From Ananas comosus (lineage: Eukaryota > Streptophyta > Magnoliopsida > Poales > Bromeliaceae), in NCBI RefSeq assembly GCF_001540865.1, contig NC_033627.1, positions 1,962,475 through 2,026,474 of the forward strand: 64,000 nt of DNA, given 5' to 3'. Below the pieces are notes generated by a model. That model worked only from the letters and a program-made list of their open reading frames with translations. It ran no database searches and was not told where the DNA came from. Positions 1-8,746 of the stretch are shown here, piece by piece (positions within the stretch are counted from its first letter, which is position 1; each line of letters opens with the position of its first letter). Made by a program: the position numbers and the translations under genes.

Positions 1-1331
1 AGCACGTAGTCGCCGCTATGTCCAGGGTCAAGTTCCACAAGCCGAGCCCATGCGGCCTCCCCGAGATCCAGTTTCTTGTGCATCGCACAAGCGCCGAGCA
101 AGGTCCTCCACACCACGGCATTTGGCTCCGACGGCATGTTTGCTATGTAGTCGTGCGCCTCCTCGACCCGACCAGCTCTTCCCAACAGATCAACCATGCA
201 ACCGTAGTGCTCAATCTTCGGTACGATGCCGTACTCCTCTCTCATTCTGTCAAAGTACCTAAACCCGTCATCGACCAACCCGCAGTGGCTGCAAGCGTAC
301 AGCACCCCGAGCAATGTGATCTCCGTCGGGACAAGACGCTCCCTCTCCATGACACGAAACAACTCGAGGGCTTCCTCACCAAGCCCATTCAGCGCCAATC
401 CCACAATCAAAGAAGTCCACGACACCACCGTCTTTGCCACGCCCATTTCATCGAACACCTTGTGAGCATCCTCGACGCTCCCACACTTCGCATACAAGTC
501 TATAAGCGCATTCCCCACATGCGAATTCCGATACAACCCAACCTTAATGAGATAAAGGTGAACCCTCCGTCCCAACGCCAATGCGCCCAGCTCAGCGCAG
601 GCGCATAGCAAGCTAACCAGAGTGAACCCGTCGGGCTCGACGTCACCACCACCGCCGCCATTTTCCGCGGTCATCTCCCTGAACAGAGTAAGCACCTCAT
701 TAGGCCTACCATTCAACGCGAACCCATTAATTATCGAGTTCCAGGTAACGAGATTCCTCTCGGGCATTCTCTCGAACACCTTGTAAGCGCTCTCAAAAAG
801 GCCGCAGGCGCCGTAGAAGTGGACCAAACTGTTTTGCACGAACACCAAGGTTTCTAGGCCGTTCTTGAGGGATTGGGCGTGGATCTTTTCGCCGTCGCGG
901 AGCGCCATGAGCTTGGCGAGGGCCTTGAGGAGGAAAGGGTAAGTGTGGGAGTCGGGGGGCGCGCCCGCGGCGCGCATGCGTCGGTGGACGAGGAGCGCGG
1001 GGCCGGGGATGGGGCTCTCGGCGTAGGCGCGGATCATGGTGTTGAAGGTGAACACTGTGGGGTTGGGGACGAGGGAGAAGACGCGGTGGGCGTAGGGCAA
1101 GGGGGAGGGGGAGAGCGCGGCGAGGGCGAAGACGAGGTGCTTGGCGAGGAGCGGGTGAGCGAGGGGAACGCGCGTGCGGATGGCGTGGGCGTGGATCTGC
1201 TTGAGCGCGGCTAGGGTTTTGGGGCATGTTTGGAGGAGGGCGACGCAGCGGTGGAGGGTCGGGGGTTTAGGGTTTGGGGTTGGGGGTGGGGAGGAGGAGG
1301 AGGGAGACGACGCCGCCTCCGAACTCGCCAC
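1..1331 (-). CDS. PLS-class pentatricopeptide repeat protein, 3' end off the window
   Basis: One uninterrupted reading frame of about 443 codons runs from 1331 to the left edge on the minus strand. It reads as a PLS-type PPR protein: an early LKQIHAHAIRT segment, then PPR units such as VFTFNTMIRAY, FVQNSLVHFYGACG, NLVTWNSIINGFALNG, SHVGNALIDLYAKCG and VVSWTSLIVGLALNG, then a PKIEHYGCMVDLLGRAGR segment leading into an E-type region that is cut at LVELDPGHSGDYVL. Proteins of this class bind organellar RNA and usually serve in C-to-U editing; E or DYW domains would lie outside the window. The Ser/Pro-rich N-terminus suits an organelle transit peptide. Oddity: the natural start context (x-A-S-S-E-A-A-S-S-P) begins with GTG at 1331-1329, with an in-frame TGA four codons upstream, so no ATG precedes the first PPR units. 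This is a start loss, a non-AUG start or a base error. Confidence 0.85.
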   Translation of the reverse strand, partial: MASSEAASSPSSSSPPPTPNPKPPTLHRCVALLQTCPKTLAALKQIHAHAIRTRVPLAHPLLAKHLVFALAALSPSPLPYAHRVFSLVPNPTVFTFNTMIRAYAESPIPGPALLVHRRMRAAGAPPDSHTYPFLLKALAKLMALRDGEKIHAQSLKNGLETLVFVQNSLVHFYGACGLFESAYKVFERMPERNLVTWNSIINGFALNGRPNEVLTLFREMTAENGGGGGDVEPDGFTLVSLLCACAELGALALGRRVHLYLIKVGLYRNSHVGNALIDLYAKCGSVEDAHKVFDEMGVAKTVVSWTSLIVGLALNGLGEEALELFRVMERERLVPTEITLLGVLYACSHCGLVDDGFRYFDRMREEYGIVPKIEHYGCMVDLLGRAGRVEEAHDYIANMPSEPNAVVWRTLLGACAMHKKLDLGEAAWARLVELDPGHSGDYV

Positions 1332-2545
1332 CTCTCTCTCTCACTCTCTCTCTCTCTCTATCTCACGATCTCGGTCTCGGTCTCTGTTGCTCATTGGGAG
1401 AAACGGTCTCCGTATATGCTTTGGTTTAATCAATAAATGGGAAATGTTGCTGGAAAGTCGCCCAATGTTGCCCAATGTTGCTGGATCGCTAGACCGTCTC
1501 AAACAATTGATCGACAACTGGACTACATTGCTCTGACGATCCTCTTGTACCTCTCCTCCCTGCACCACTCTCCGTTGGGACTTTGATCTCCCTTCCTCTT
1601 TCTTTTGTTTTTAATTTAATTTTGAGTTTTGCCGACTTTTCGGAGGCCTAAGCTGCTTTCAACTTGTATGCCCAGTTTATTTTATCTAATGAATGAAGCA
1701 GGTAGCTTGCTATCTATTTCTCAAAAAAAACTAAATGAAAAATTTTCACTTAAATTTACCTGGAAATTATAACCTCTGCTTCAATTTCTAATTTAATTAA
1801 ATTCAGTTTATTATTTGATAAAAATAAAAACTACTTTTATTTTTAAATTTTCTTTCTTGTCTCTGAGCTTGCCACTTAAATAACTTTTTTTTTTTTTTTC
1901 TCTCGTAGAAGTTTTTTGAAAGTTAGATGCTCGAGTGCCCCATTAATAAAGGCTAATCTAAGAAGTCATATCCCAGAGTTTTGTTCTTAACTAAATTATT
2001 ATTTTAAAAGGACCTTTAGCAAAATCTTTTTTTAACAATTTTTTTCGTCACCACCGTCCTTAGCGTAAGTATAAAAGAACTTGGTGATAAATATTTGAGT
2101 TTTTAAATTTAAAATCTAATTATTTTTTATGAAATAGTCAAGATGAAGCCAAACTCATTCCATGTCTTATTCGCTTCAACGTACTCTCATAAGTACACAA
2201 ACATGCATCAGATACACACATCTTAATTAAAACTAAACGCAGCTACCGGAGCTCAGATGCTCCTCCATTTATTTCCAAATTATTTCTTCCTCCAACTCAA
2301 GGTATCCTGCACAATTTTTTTTTTTTACAACAAATAAACCTTTTTAATTAGTCAATCAAAGCAACTAAATTCAACATAATTATCGAAAAGCTCAACATTA
2401 CTTAATTCGGTTAAAATTTCTAATCTTAAGTTAAAATAATGAACTCGAAGAGATAATTATAAAAGAAAACAAAAAACAATTTATACAAAACAATCATTTT
2501 TTCTCAAAAATTATAATTAAGCTATCAAAAAACAGTATTTTACGC
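1332..2545. other. Spacer between the PPR and LTP genes
   Basis: No gene is seen. CT-rich tracts lie at 1333-1360, just upstream of the PPR frame. The rest is AT-rich, including the 3' flank of the lipid transfer gene. A short SINE tail remnant lies at about 1665-1729. Confidence 0.5.
1665..1729 (+). mobile_element. Truncated 3' tail of tRNA-derived SINE
   Basis: The segment ending GAAGCAGGTAGCTTGCTATC, then a CT-rich stretch and an A-run, matches the 3' tail of the full SINE copies at 8445, 17000 and 18608. The 5' tRNA-like half (A and B boxes) is missing, so this is a truncated copy. Confidence 0.5.
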
Positions 2546-2917
2546 TCACTGGTTGCACTTGTTGAGGTCTATGAAGAAGTTGAGCGGCACGGCACACTGG
2601 CGCGGTAGGGCGTTGACGAGGTCGTAGCGGAGGCTCTTCATGCGCGACGCTGCGCTCCTCATGCAGTTGCAGGCGAGGCGGCGGTCGGCGGTGGTGGCCG
2701 CCATGGCCTTCAGCCGCCTCACGCCGCCGCAGCACGGCCCCGTCGGCCTCGCCTGCTGCCCCGTCAGGTACTTCACGCACTGCGCCAAGTTCGAGCTCAC
2801 GTCCCCGCACGACAGCGCCTGCGCCGGCTCCGCCATCACGTACGCCGCCACCGCCGCCGCCATCACCAACGTCGCCAGTGCACGTCTCATTTTTCTCTTT
2901 TTTCCTTCTTTTTTCAC
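2546..2917 (-). CDS. Non-specific lipid transfer protein (type 1-like)
   Basis: Single-exon secreted protein of 123 residues. A basic start and a hydrophobic stretch end at AEPAQA, followed by LSCGDV, a typical signal-peptide cleavage context that leaves a mature chain of about 89 residues. The mature part has the eight-cysteine LTP pattern: C, C, CC, CxC, C, C with spacings of about 9, 14, 19, 1, 22 and 12 residues, closest to type 1. The family carries acyl lipids in a hydrophobic cavity in the apoplast, with roles in cuticle or defence. Two starts are possible: 2917 (used here) or the Met at 2890, which gives a more usual signal peptide. A TATATATA motif lies about 115 bp upstream of the second start. 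The C-terminus (FFIDLNKCNQ) lacks the usual type 1 ending, so the subfamily is less certain than the family. Confidence 0.88.
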   Translation of the reverse strand: MKKEGKKRKMRRALATLVMAAAVAAYVMAEPAQALSCGDVSSNLAQCVKYLTGQQARPTGPCCGGVRRLKAMAATTADRRLACNCMRSAASRMKSLRYDLVNALPRQCAVPLNFFIDLNKCNQ

Positions 2918-3003
2918 GTACTAATTACGTATGATATAACTATAATATGTAATTGGATAGTGGTGTGGGAGCTCCAGTTAACTATGAGAATCAAATTGGA
3001 CAT

Positions 3004-3014
3004 GCTATATATAA
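3004..3014 (-). promoter_or_regulatory. Probable TATA box of the LTP gene
   Basis: A TATATATA-type motif in an otherwise mixed sequence lies about 90-120 bp upstream of the two possible LTP start codons, on the minus strand. The position fits a plant core promoter; this is inferred from motif and distance only. Confidence 0.4.
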
Positions 3015-3903
3015 CATTTTGGCAGGGTATATTTACATATAAATTAAGGACCTTTATCTTTGAATCGAGAAATATAATGACGAGAGATTTTGCATGGTAG
3101 TACATCAATGTTGGTGATGGATATATATGTACATGTATAGAGGAGGTGGCTTTGAGTTGAGGGGACACGTAGAGTTAAAGCGTGGTGTGGTGACACGCTT
3201 ATATACGAAACATATTTACGTAGATGGTGACAATGTATATATTAATGCGTATGCTGCGAAGGAGGGAACAAATTTGGAACGGAATTATGGGAAAGATGCA
3301 TGTAACTTAGAGAGAGAGTAGTAACGGCGTTAGTTATATACTTATATTTACATAGGTTCAATTATTTATTGCTCATCAGCAACAAAATTATACGTGCGTG
3401 CAAAATTTTTGTGCAATTCGAAATTCAAGGGAAGCACTTTGGGAAGTAGCTAGAGGACTTTATTTGGATTTGCTTCGTTATTTATTGGCTTATTGCATAT
3501 CGGGTCAAGCCCAAGGCCCACAAAACCCGATCCGTTACCAGTATACGCGATTCGTTGGAGAGTTTGCATGGGCTCAAAATGCTATACAAAGCCATTGAAA
3601 TATTTTCATGCAAACCAACGTAAGCCCGTTGGTTCCCAACACGTTATGGTGCATCGCATCAACTCTTTTTTCTATATTGTTTCTCTCTTCTTATACGATG
3701 ATAATTTTACCATTTCAATTATAAAATATATATGCAGGTATTTTTCCAAAAATACATACTGATTATTTTTTGCTATTATATTATTATTTTTCTCGCCTGT
3801 ATTACAATTTATCCTCTCTTTTCTTCCAAATAATTTTATAAAAAATAATCAGCATGTTTATAATTAATATATGAGATGACCACGCGACATTAAATTAAGG
3901 TAG

Positions 3904-3906
<3 letters not shown>
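3015..3906. other. LTP upstream region, no gene seen
   Basis: AT-rich upstream sequence of the LTP gene. I see no coding signature and no repeat I can name. It ends at a long TA microsatellite. Confidence 0.4.

Positions 3907-3943
<37 letters not shown>
3907..3943. repeat. (TA)n microsatellite
   Basis: A nearly perfect TA run that directly abuts fold-back element A1. Similar TA runs border most A and B elements in this window. Confidence 0.9.
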
Positions 3944-3947
<4 letters not shown>

Positions 3948-4495
3948 GTCCGGCTACTATACAATTATGAGTACGATCGTCCTCGTACTCATAAGTTGTT
4001 TTCGATGATAGAGCTTTCGAATCGACGATCCACACCGTTAAACGTTATTTAGAGCATTTGAAATATCTAGAAATCAAATTTTATAATTTTTCGACATCAT
4101 TTACCTTACAATCAAAAGATCACAAAATTGACAATTTTTAACGGCCGGTATGGAATACTTGCTAGTTTAACGGTGCAAAAGAATCCGAATAGGTTGAATT
4201 TTTTGATCAAAAATTATATTCATACCTAGATAAAAATTATAACTCCGATCTTAAATTGAAAGATCCGATCATACCATTTTTAAAACAATCGTTCGATTTT
4301 GACCGTTCAATTTATACCCGCTTGATGACTTTATTAATTTCGGAAAAATTAGAATTTATTTTCTAGAAGTTTTAAATACTTCTAGATCATATTTAACGAG
4401 TGGATCGTCGATTTGAAAGCTCCATCATCGAAAATAATTTATGAGTACGAAAGACCCAATATTATAATAGTATAGTAGCTTTACTATATATAGCT
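3944..4495. mobile_element. Fold-back element family A, copy A1
   Basis: About 550 bp inverted-repeat element without coding capacity. The left end has GAGTCCGGCTACTAT, a hairpin tip (TTATGAGTACGA paired with TCGTACTCATAA) and then the family-A inner arm (TTTTCGATGATAGAGC ... CGACGATC). The right part mirrors this arm (GATCGTCGATTTGAAAGCTC ... CATCGAAAA) and ends at TATAGTAGC. TA runs lie on both sides. Confidence 0.75.
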
Positions 4496-4519
4496 TTACT
4501 ATTATATTATAATATATTA

Positions 4520-4562
<43 letters not shown>
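4496..4562. repeat. (TA)n-rich tract between A1 and B1
   Basis: TA-dominated low-complexity sequence that separates element A1 from B1. Confidence 0.8.
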
Positions 4563-4790
4563 TATAGAGTAGGGCTAGAATACTTTTACAAGTATCACCC
4601 AAGTGATACTTGTGTTTTAGCCATTGGATCTACTTTTTATTAATAATAGTCCTTGATCAAACACTATTCAACCTACCACACCTACCACCACCTACCACGC
4701 TATCTCAACCTTACATACTCCCATCCAAGGGCTAAAAACAACAAGTATCACTTGGGTGATTACTTTTACAAGTATTCTAGCTCTACTCTC
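4563..4790. mobile_element. Fold-back element family B, copy B1
   Basis: About 230 bp element with outer ends TAGAGTAGGGCTAGAATACT and its mirror. Its left tip is a hairpin, ACAAGTATCAC paired with GTGATACTTGT. The interior carries the family-B arm words CCATTGGATCTACTTTT and CAACCTACCAC, with the mirrored tip (ACAAGTATCACTTGGGTGAT) on the right. No coding capacity. Confidence 0.7.
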
Positions 4791-4818
4791 TCTCTCTCCT
4801 ATCATATATATATAATAT

Positions 4819-5358
4819 AGAGTTGAGCTAGAATACTATCGAGTAAACGGACCGTTTTACTTTTACTATCGATTTGTTTTTGATGATAGAGCTTCCAAAT
4901 TGACGATCGGCTTCGTTAAACATAATCTATACACTGAAGTGTTTAGAAAATCAAATTCAAATCTTTTCGACATCATTTGCCTAATTGGTCAAAGGGTTTT
5001 CAAAATTGTAATTTTAATTATTGATATGAGACGTTTTCTCGTTTAACGGCGTAAAGATATCCAAATCAATTGAATTTTTGTTAGAAAATTCTTTAAACTA
5101 TTTAAAACAAGATCTATACTCTTGATCTTGATTACAAGACTCTTATCATCATTTTTTAAAGAGTATTCATTTTCAGCCATTCATTTTTCTGTTCACTTGA
5201 TGAATAAAAGAACAATATCGAAAGTGCGTGAAATTTGATTTCTATATAGTTTAAATGGTTTAGATCATATTTAACGGAGCCGATCATCAATTTGGAAGCT
5301 CTATCATCGAAAACAAATCGGTAGTAAAACGGCTCGTTTACTACCGATAGAATACTAT
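4819..5358. mobile_element. Fold-back element family A, copy A2
   Basis: About 540 bp inverted repeat. The inner arms match A1 (TTTTTGATGATAGAGCTTCC ... GACGATCGGC and the mirror), but the tip differs: a right-hand hairpin of ATCGGTAGTAAAACG paired with CGTTTACTACCGAT. A truncated left end of the same subfamily follows directly. Confidence 0.7.
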
Positions 5359-5480
5359 CGGTAGTAAACGGAGCTAGAATACTATCGGTAGTAAATGAGC
5401 CGTTTTACTACCGATTTATTTTTGATGATAGAATTTCCAAATTGACGATCGGCTCTGTTGAACATGATCAAATTTCGATG
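5359..5480. mobile_element. Truncated family A element (A2-type left end)
   Basis: This repeats the A2 left end (GAGCTAGAATACTATCGG, the AGTAAA tip, then GATGATAGAATTTCC and GACGATCGGC) and then stops. It may be a broken tandem insertion or a rearranged A2 end. Confidence 0.6.
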
Positions 5481-5673
5481 ATATGAGCACATTATTGGCT
5501 ACTGAGACAGTAAAAGAGAAAATTAATTACATAGGAGTAAAAAATTAAAAGGAAAAAATAAAGTCCACGGCATCACGTGAGAGTGTCAGTCGTGGCGTCA
5601 CCATCGGCATCAGGCTTCCTTCCCCTTGATTCCTCCGCCAACCTTTTTCAAAGCTCGAGCTCCTCCTCCTAAT

Positions 5674-5677
<4 letters not shown>

Positions 5678-5746
<69 letters not shown>
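5678..5746. repeat. (CT)n-(TA)n compound microsatellite
   Basis: A CT run followed directly by a TA run, immediately left of element A3. Confidence 0.9.
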
Positions 5747-5747
<1 letters not shown>

Positions 5748-5751
<4 letters not shown>

Positions 5752-6290
5752 GGCTACTATGCTATCGGAAGCACGGAGCCTTCTGTACTTCCAGCTCGTT
5801 TTCGATATTGCGATTTTCGAATCGTCGATCGGCTCCGTTAAACTTGATCTAGAGTATTTGGAATATATATAAAATAAATTTTATTATTTTTCGATATCAT
5901 TTGCCTATTGATCGAATGGGCTCAAAATTAACAAATTTCAATGGCCGTAGTGAGCCGTTTGCAAGTTTAACGGTGTAGAAATATCCAAATCACGTGAAAT
6001 TTTGATAGAAAATTCTTTATATTATATAAAACAAGATCAATATTTTTGATTTAAAATTTTAATGTCATATTATTACATTTTGTAAGATTTTATTTTTCAC
6101 TGTTGATTTTGAGCCCCTTCGTTCACTAGGCAAATGATATCGTAAAATTATAAAATTTATTTTCTAGGTACTTCAAATACTCTAGATCAAGTTTAACGAA
6201 GCCGATCGACGATTCGAAAGTCGCAACATCGAAAACGAGCTGGAAGCACGAAAGGCTCCATGCTTCCGATAGCATAGTAGCCTCACTCTA
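5748..6290. mobile_element. Fold-back element family A, copy A3
   Basis: About 540 bp. The terminal inverted repeat AGTGAGGCTACTATGCTATC is followed by the tip GGAAGCACGGAGCC. The right end mirrors this closely (GGAAGCATGGAGCC in inverted form, GATAGCATAGTAGCCTCACT). The inner arms are of the family-A type, with TTCGATATCATTTGCCTA on both sides. Non-coding and flanked by TA runs. This is the best-preserved member of the family here. Confidence 0.8.
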
Positions 6291-6301
6291 TATATATATA
6301 T

Positions 6302-6480
6302 TAGGAGCAAAGAAATCTCCGCACTTCTAAGTAGTTTTTGATGATAGAGCTTCCGAATCAATGATCAGCTCTGTTAGATTTGATTTAGGGTATTTTAAAT
6401 ATTTTTTTAAAAAATTATAATTTTTCGATATCATTACCTAACGATAAAAAATGTTCAAAATTTGAAAGGTGTTCAAAATT
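6302..6480. mobile_element. Truncated family A element
   Basis: Left half only: TTTTTGATGATAGAGCTTCC, CAATGATCAGCTCTGTTAG and TTTTTCGATATCATTACCTA follow the family-A order, then the similarity ends in a short local duplication of GTTCAAAATTTGAAAGG. Confidence 0.55.
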
Positions 6481-6926
6481 TGAAAGGTTAAAAATAATAT
6501 TTTTTTATTAACATTTTAAACAAAATAAAATAAAAAATTTAGAAATTTTTCAAAAATATATAAGCAATTGTTTCTAAATATTAAATTATCTTAATCCGAA
6601 GGCCAACTATTTCACTGCGTGGACACGGTCCACCAATCCAAGTTACCACAACAAGACACGTCATCTAGTAGTTTATTTTATTTTATTTTATTTTATTTTT
6701 TTTTAAATGCTGTTTTGTCAACAACTTCCCCACAATTCATAAGATTCAAACTTTTATTCAAAAATTTAGTGGTTAGAATTTTATGGCCAAAGTTAATTTA
6801 TAAAATATTATAAAATTTGATTGTAAGTAAGTATAACATTATTCGTAAGTTAAAATATTATAATATTATCCATATATCATTTTTTTTTTGTTAGGGTCTA
6901 ACATTCGTTTGGCATTTTATAAACTC
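6481..6926. other. AT-rich spacer
   Basis: No gene or named repeat, apart from a TTTTA pentamer run at about 6672-6700. Confidence 0.4.
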
Positions 6927-6929
6927 TTA

Positions 6930-7361
6930 GCCCCCGTTTGGTTCGGAGTTAAGAAAAAATAGCTATTCCAGAAATAGGGTTAAGTTCAGGGTTAAAATGG
7001 TGTTAACATTTTTTTGTGTTTGGTTGGAGGTTGGAGTTAGTCTAGGATAGTGAAAAAAAGTGTTTGATTGGAGTAGGTGGGATAAGAAGATAATGATTGA
7101 TAAAAAAGAAAAATGTGAGAGCTCGGGATGCCTGCGGGGTTAAAGTTGGGAGGGGGAGTGAGGTTAATGATTGATAAAGAAGAAAAAGGTGAGGGCTCGG
7201 GATGCGTGCGGGTTAAAGTTGGGAGGGGGAGTGGGGTTAGTAAACTCTACTAACCTGGTTTGGGGTGGGGTTTACTAACCCCACCCTAAAAGAGTGGTGT
7301 TTGGGTATAAATTGGGGGTTAATGGGTTATTCCACCCCTTAACCCCCAACCAAACGGTGGC
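6930..7361. mobile_element. Tourist-like (PIF/Harbinger) MITE T1
   Basis: Terminal inverted repeats GCCCCCGTTTGGTT and, on the other strand, GCCACCGTTTGGTT, bordered by TTA on both sides (6927-6929 and 7362-7364). TTA/TAA duplications and GTTTGG ends are typical of PIF/Harbinger-type MITEs. The interior holds a ~72 bp near-perfect tandem duplication (about 7093-7164 and 7166-7237). No coding capacity. Confidence 0.75.
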
Positions 7362-7364
7362 TTA

Positions 7365-8115
7365 TTAAATTGTGAACGTATATGTTGTACACTCCCCGTA
7401 TAAGATTGTGCAGGTAGTATTTCTCATTAAAATAAGATGGTCCTGTTCAAAATATTCAGAGAAAAATATACAAAGGCCTCATAAATTTTATCTCTTTGGC
7501 AACAAATATATAAACTCTTAATTTCATCTATTTGATATTATAAATTTTATCAAACATTTTAACATGTGTTCCACCAAAGTTGCTACTAATAGATTCATTG
7601 TTCTAATTTACTCTTATATCATTCATATACTCCTATAAAACTTTAAGATAAAAAATAAATTATTTAATAACATAATATGCAATCAAGTAAATTTAAGAAA
7701 ATGTTATTTGTGTACTCTATTATAGTTTGTAAATTCTATATCCCGCCGGCTTGCCATCAAAGTATTTAAAAATTTTATTTAGATTTTTAGTTTTTCAAAA
7801 AAGTGCCACTTAAATATCACCCATCCAAAAATTGAAATAAAATTTTTAAAATTTTTAGTATTAAGAAAATAGGATTTTGATTACACTAGCATTACAAAGT
7901 TTACTCTTTGATGACATGGATATAAAATTAATTATACTCAATTTTTTAATGTAATAATAACTAATGAGTAAATATACATGATGCGAATAATTAAGTAGGA
8001 TTGCTCAGTCAAATACATCTTGATCTTTAAAAAGCTAAGATCTACTCGTTTGGCTAACTATGTTACTTTAACACCAAATTATTTTAATTTTTTAAAAAAT
8101 TCTTAAATTATGGGG

Positions 8116-8162
<47 letters not shown>
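7365..8162. other. AT-rich spacer
   Basis: No gene is seen. A (TA)n microsatellite lies at about 8119-8161. Confidence 0.4.
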
Positions 8163-8164
<2 letters not shown>

Positions 8165-8172
8165 TAAATTTT

Positions 8173-8681
8173 TTTAGGGTAAACTTTAAATACCATTCCT
8201 ATGATTTCGTACTTTATCACCTTTGTACTATATGATTTAAAATATATCAAGTTAGTGTCCAGTGGTTTTATTTTTATTTTTTCGTCAGCTTTTTCATTAA
8301 TATTTTATTAAATTATATACAAAAAATTTCAGATATCCCACCTAATTTATCGAATATTCATTTTAGTACCCTTTAATTTTAGTTTTGTCACTGATTTAAT
8401 AAAAATATTAGTAAAATTGATAATAAAAAGATAAAAATAAAATCCTAGCGCAAGGGGCAAAAGAGCTTGGTAGTTGGTACCCGAAATTCAAGTTCGAATC
8501 CTAATTAATTCACATTTCTAGCTAAGTTTATTTCTGAAAACAAAGTAGGTAATATGCTACCTTTCTCTCCAAAAAAAAAAAAAAATCGTATGGTACAAAA
8601 TTAATACACTTTAAATTATATGGTATTAAAATGAGAAACTGTGAAACTATAGGGTGATATTTGAAGTTTTTTTTTTTTTTA
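8173..8681. mobile_element. Mutator-like fold-back F3a, interrupted by a SINE
   Basis: Inverted-repeat element: left GTAAACTTTAAATACCATTC, right GGTGATATTTGAAG in mirrored order, with an inner arm TGTACTATATGATTTAAAAT also mirrored. CTTAAATTTT flanks both sides (8163-8172 and 8682-8691), a 10 bp target duplication. A SINE (8445-8583) splits the right arm. A second, SINE-free copy lies at 51948-52302. Confidence 0.7.
8445..8583 (+). mobile_element. tRNA-derived SINE copy S1 (nested in F3a)
   Basis: The 5' part has a tRNA-like A-box region (GGCAAAAGAGCTTGGTAG) and a B box GTTCGAATCCT. The 3' part ends in GGTAATATGCTACCTTTCTC and a 15-base A-run. AAAATC before and after the copy is a possible short target duplication. 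It interrupts element F3a, so it inserted later. Confidence 0.7.
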
Positions 8682-8691
8682 CTTAAATTTT

Positions 8692-8712
8692 ATGTTAAAA
8701 TTTTAGTATGTT

Positions 8713-8746
<34 letters not shown>

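Noticed and set aside
18..608. 196-codon open frame on the plus strand
   Set aside because: It is the antisense shadow of the PPR gene, which reads cleanly on the minus strand over the same span.
793..1227. 144-codon Arg/Pro-rich frame on the minus strand
   Set aside because: It is a shifted frame of the PPR exon; the Arg/Pro richness is typical of GC-rich shadow frames.
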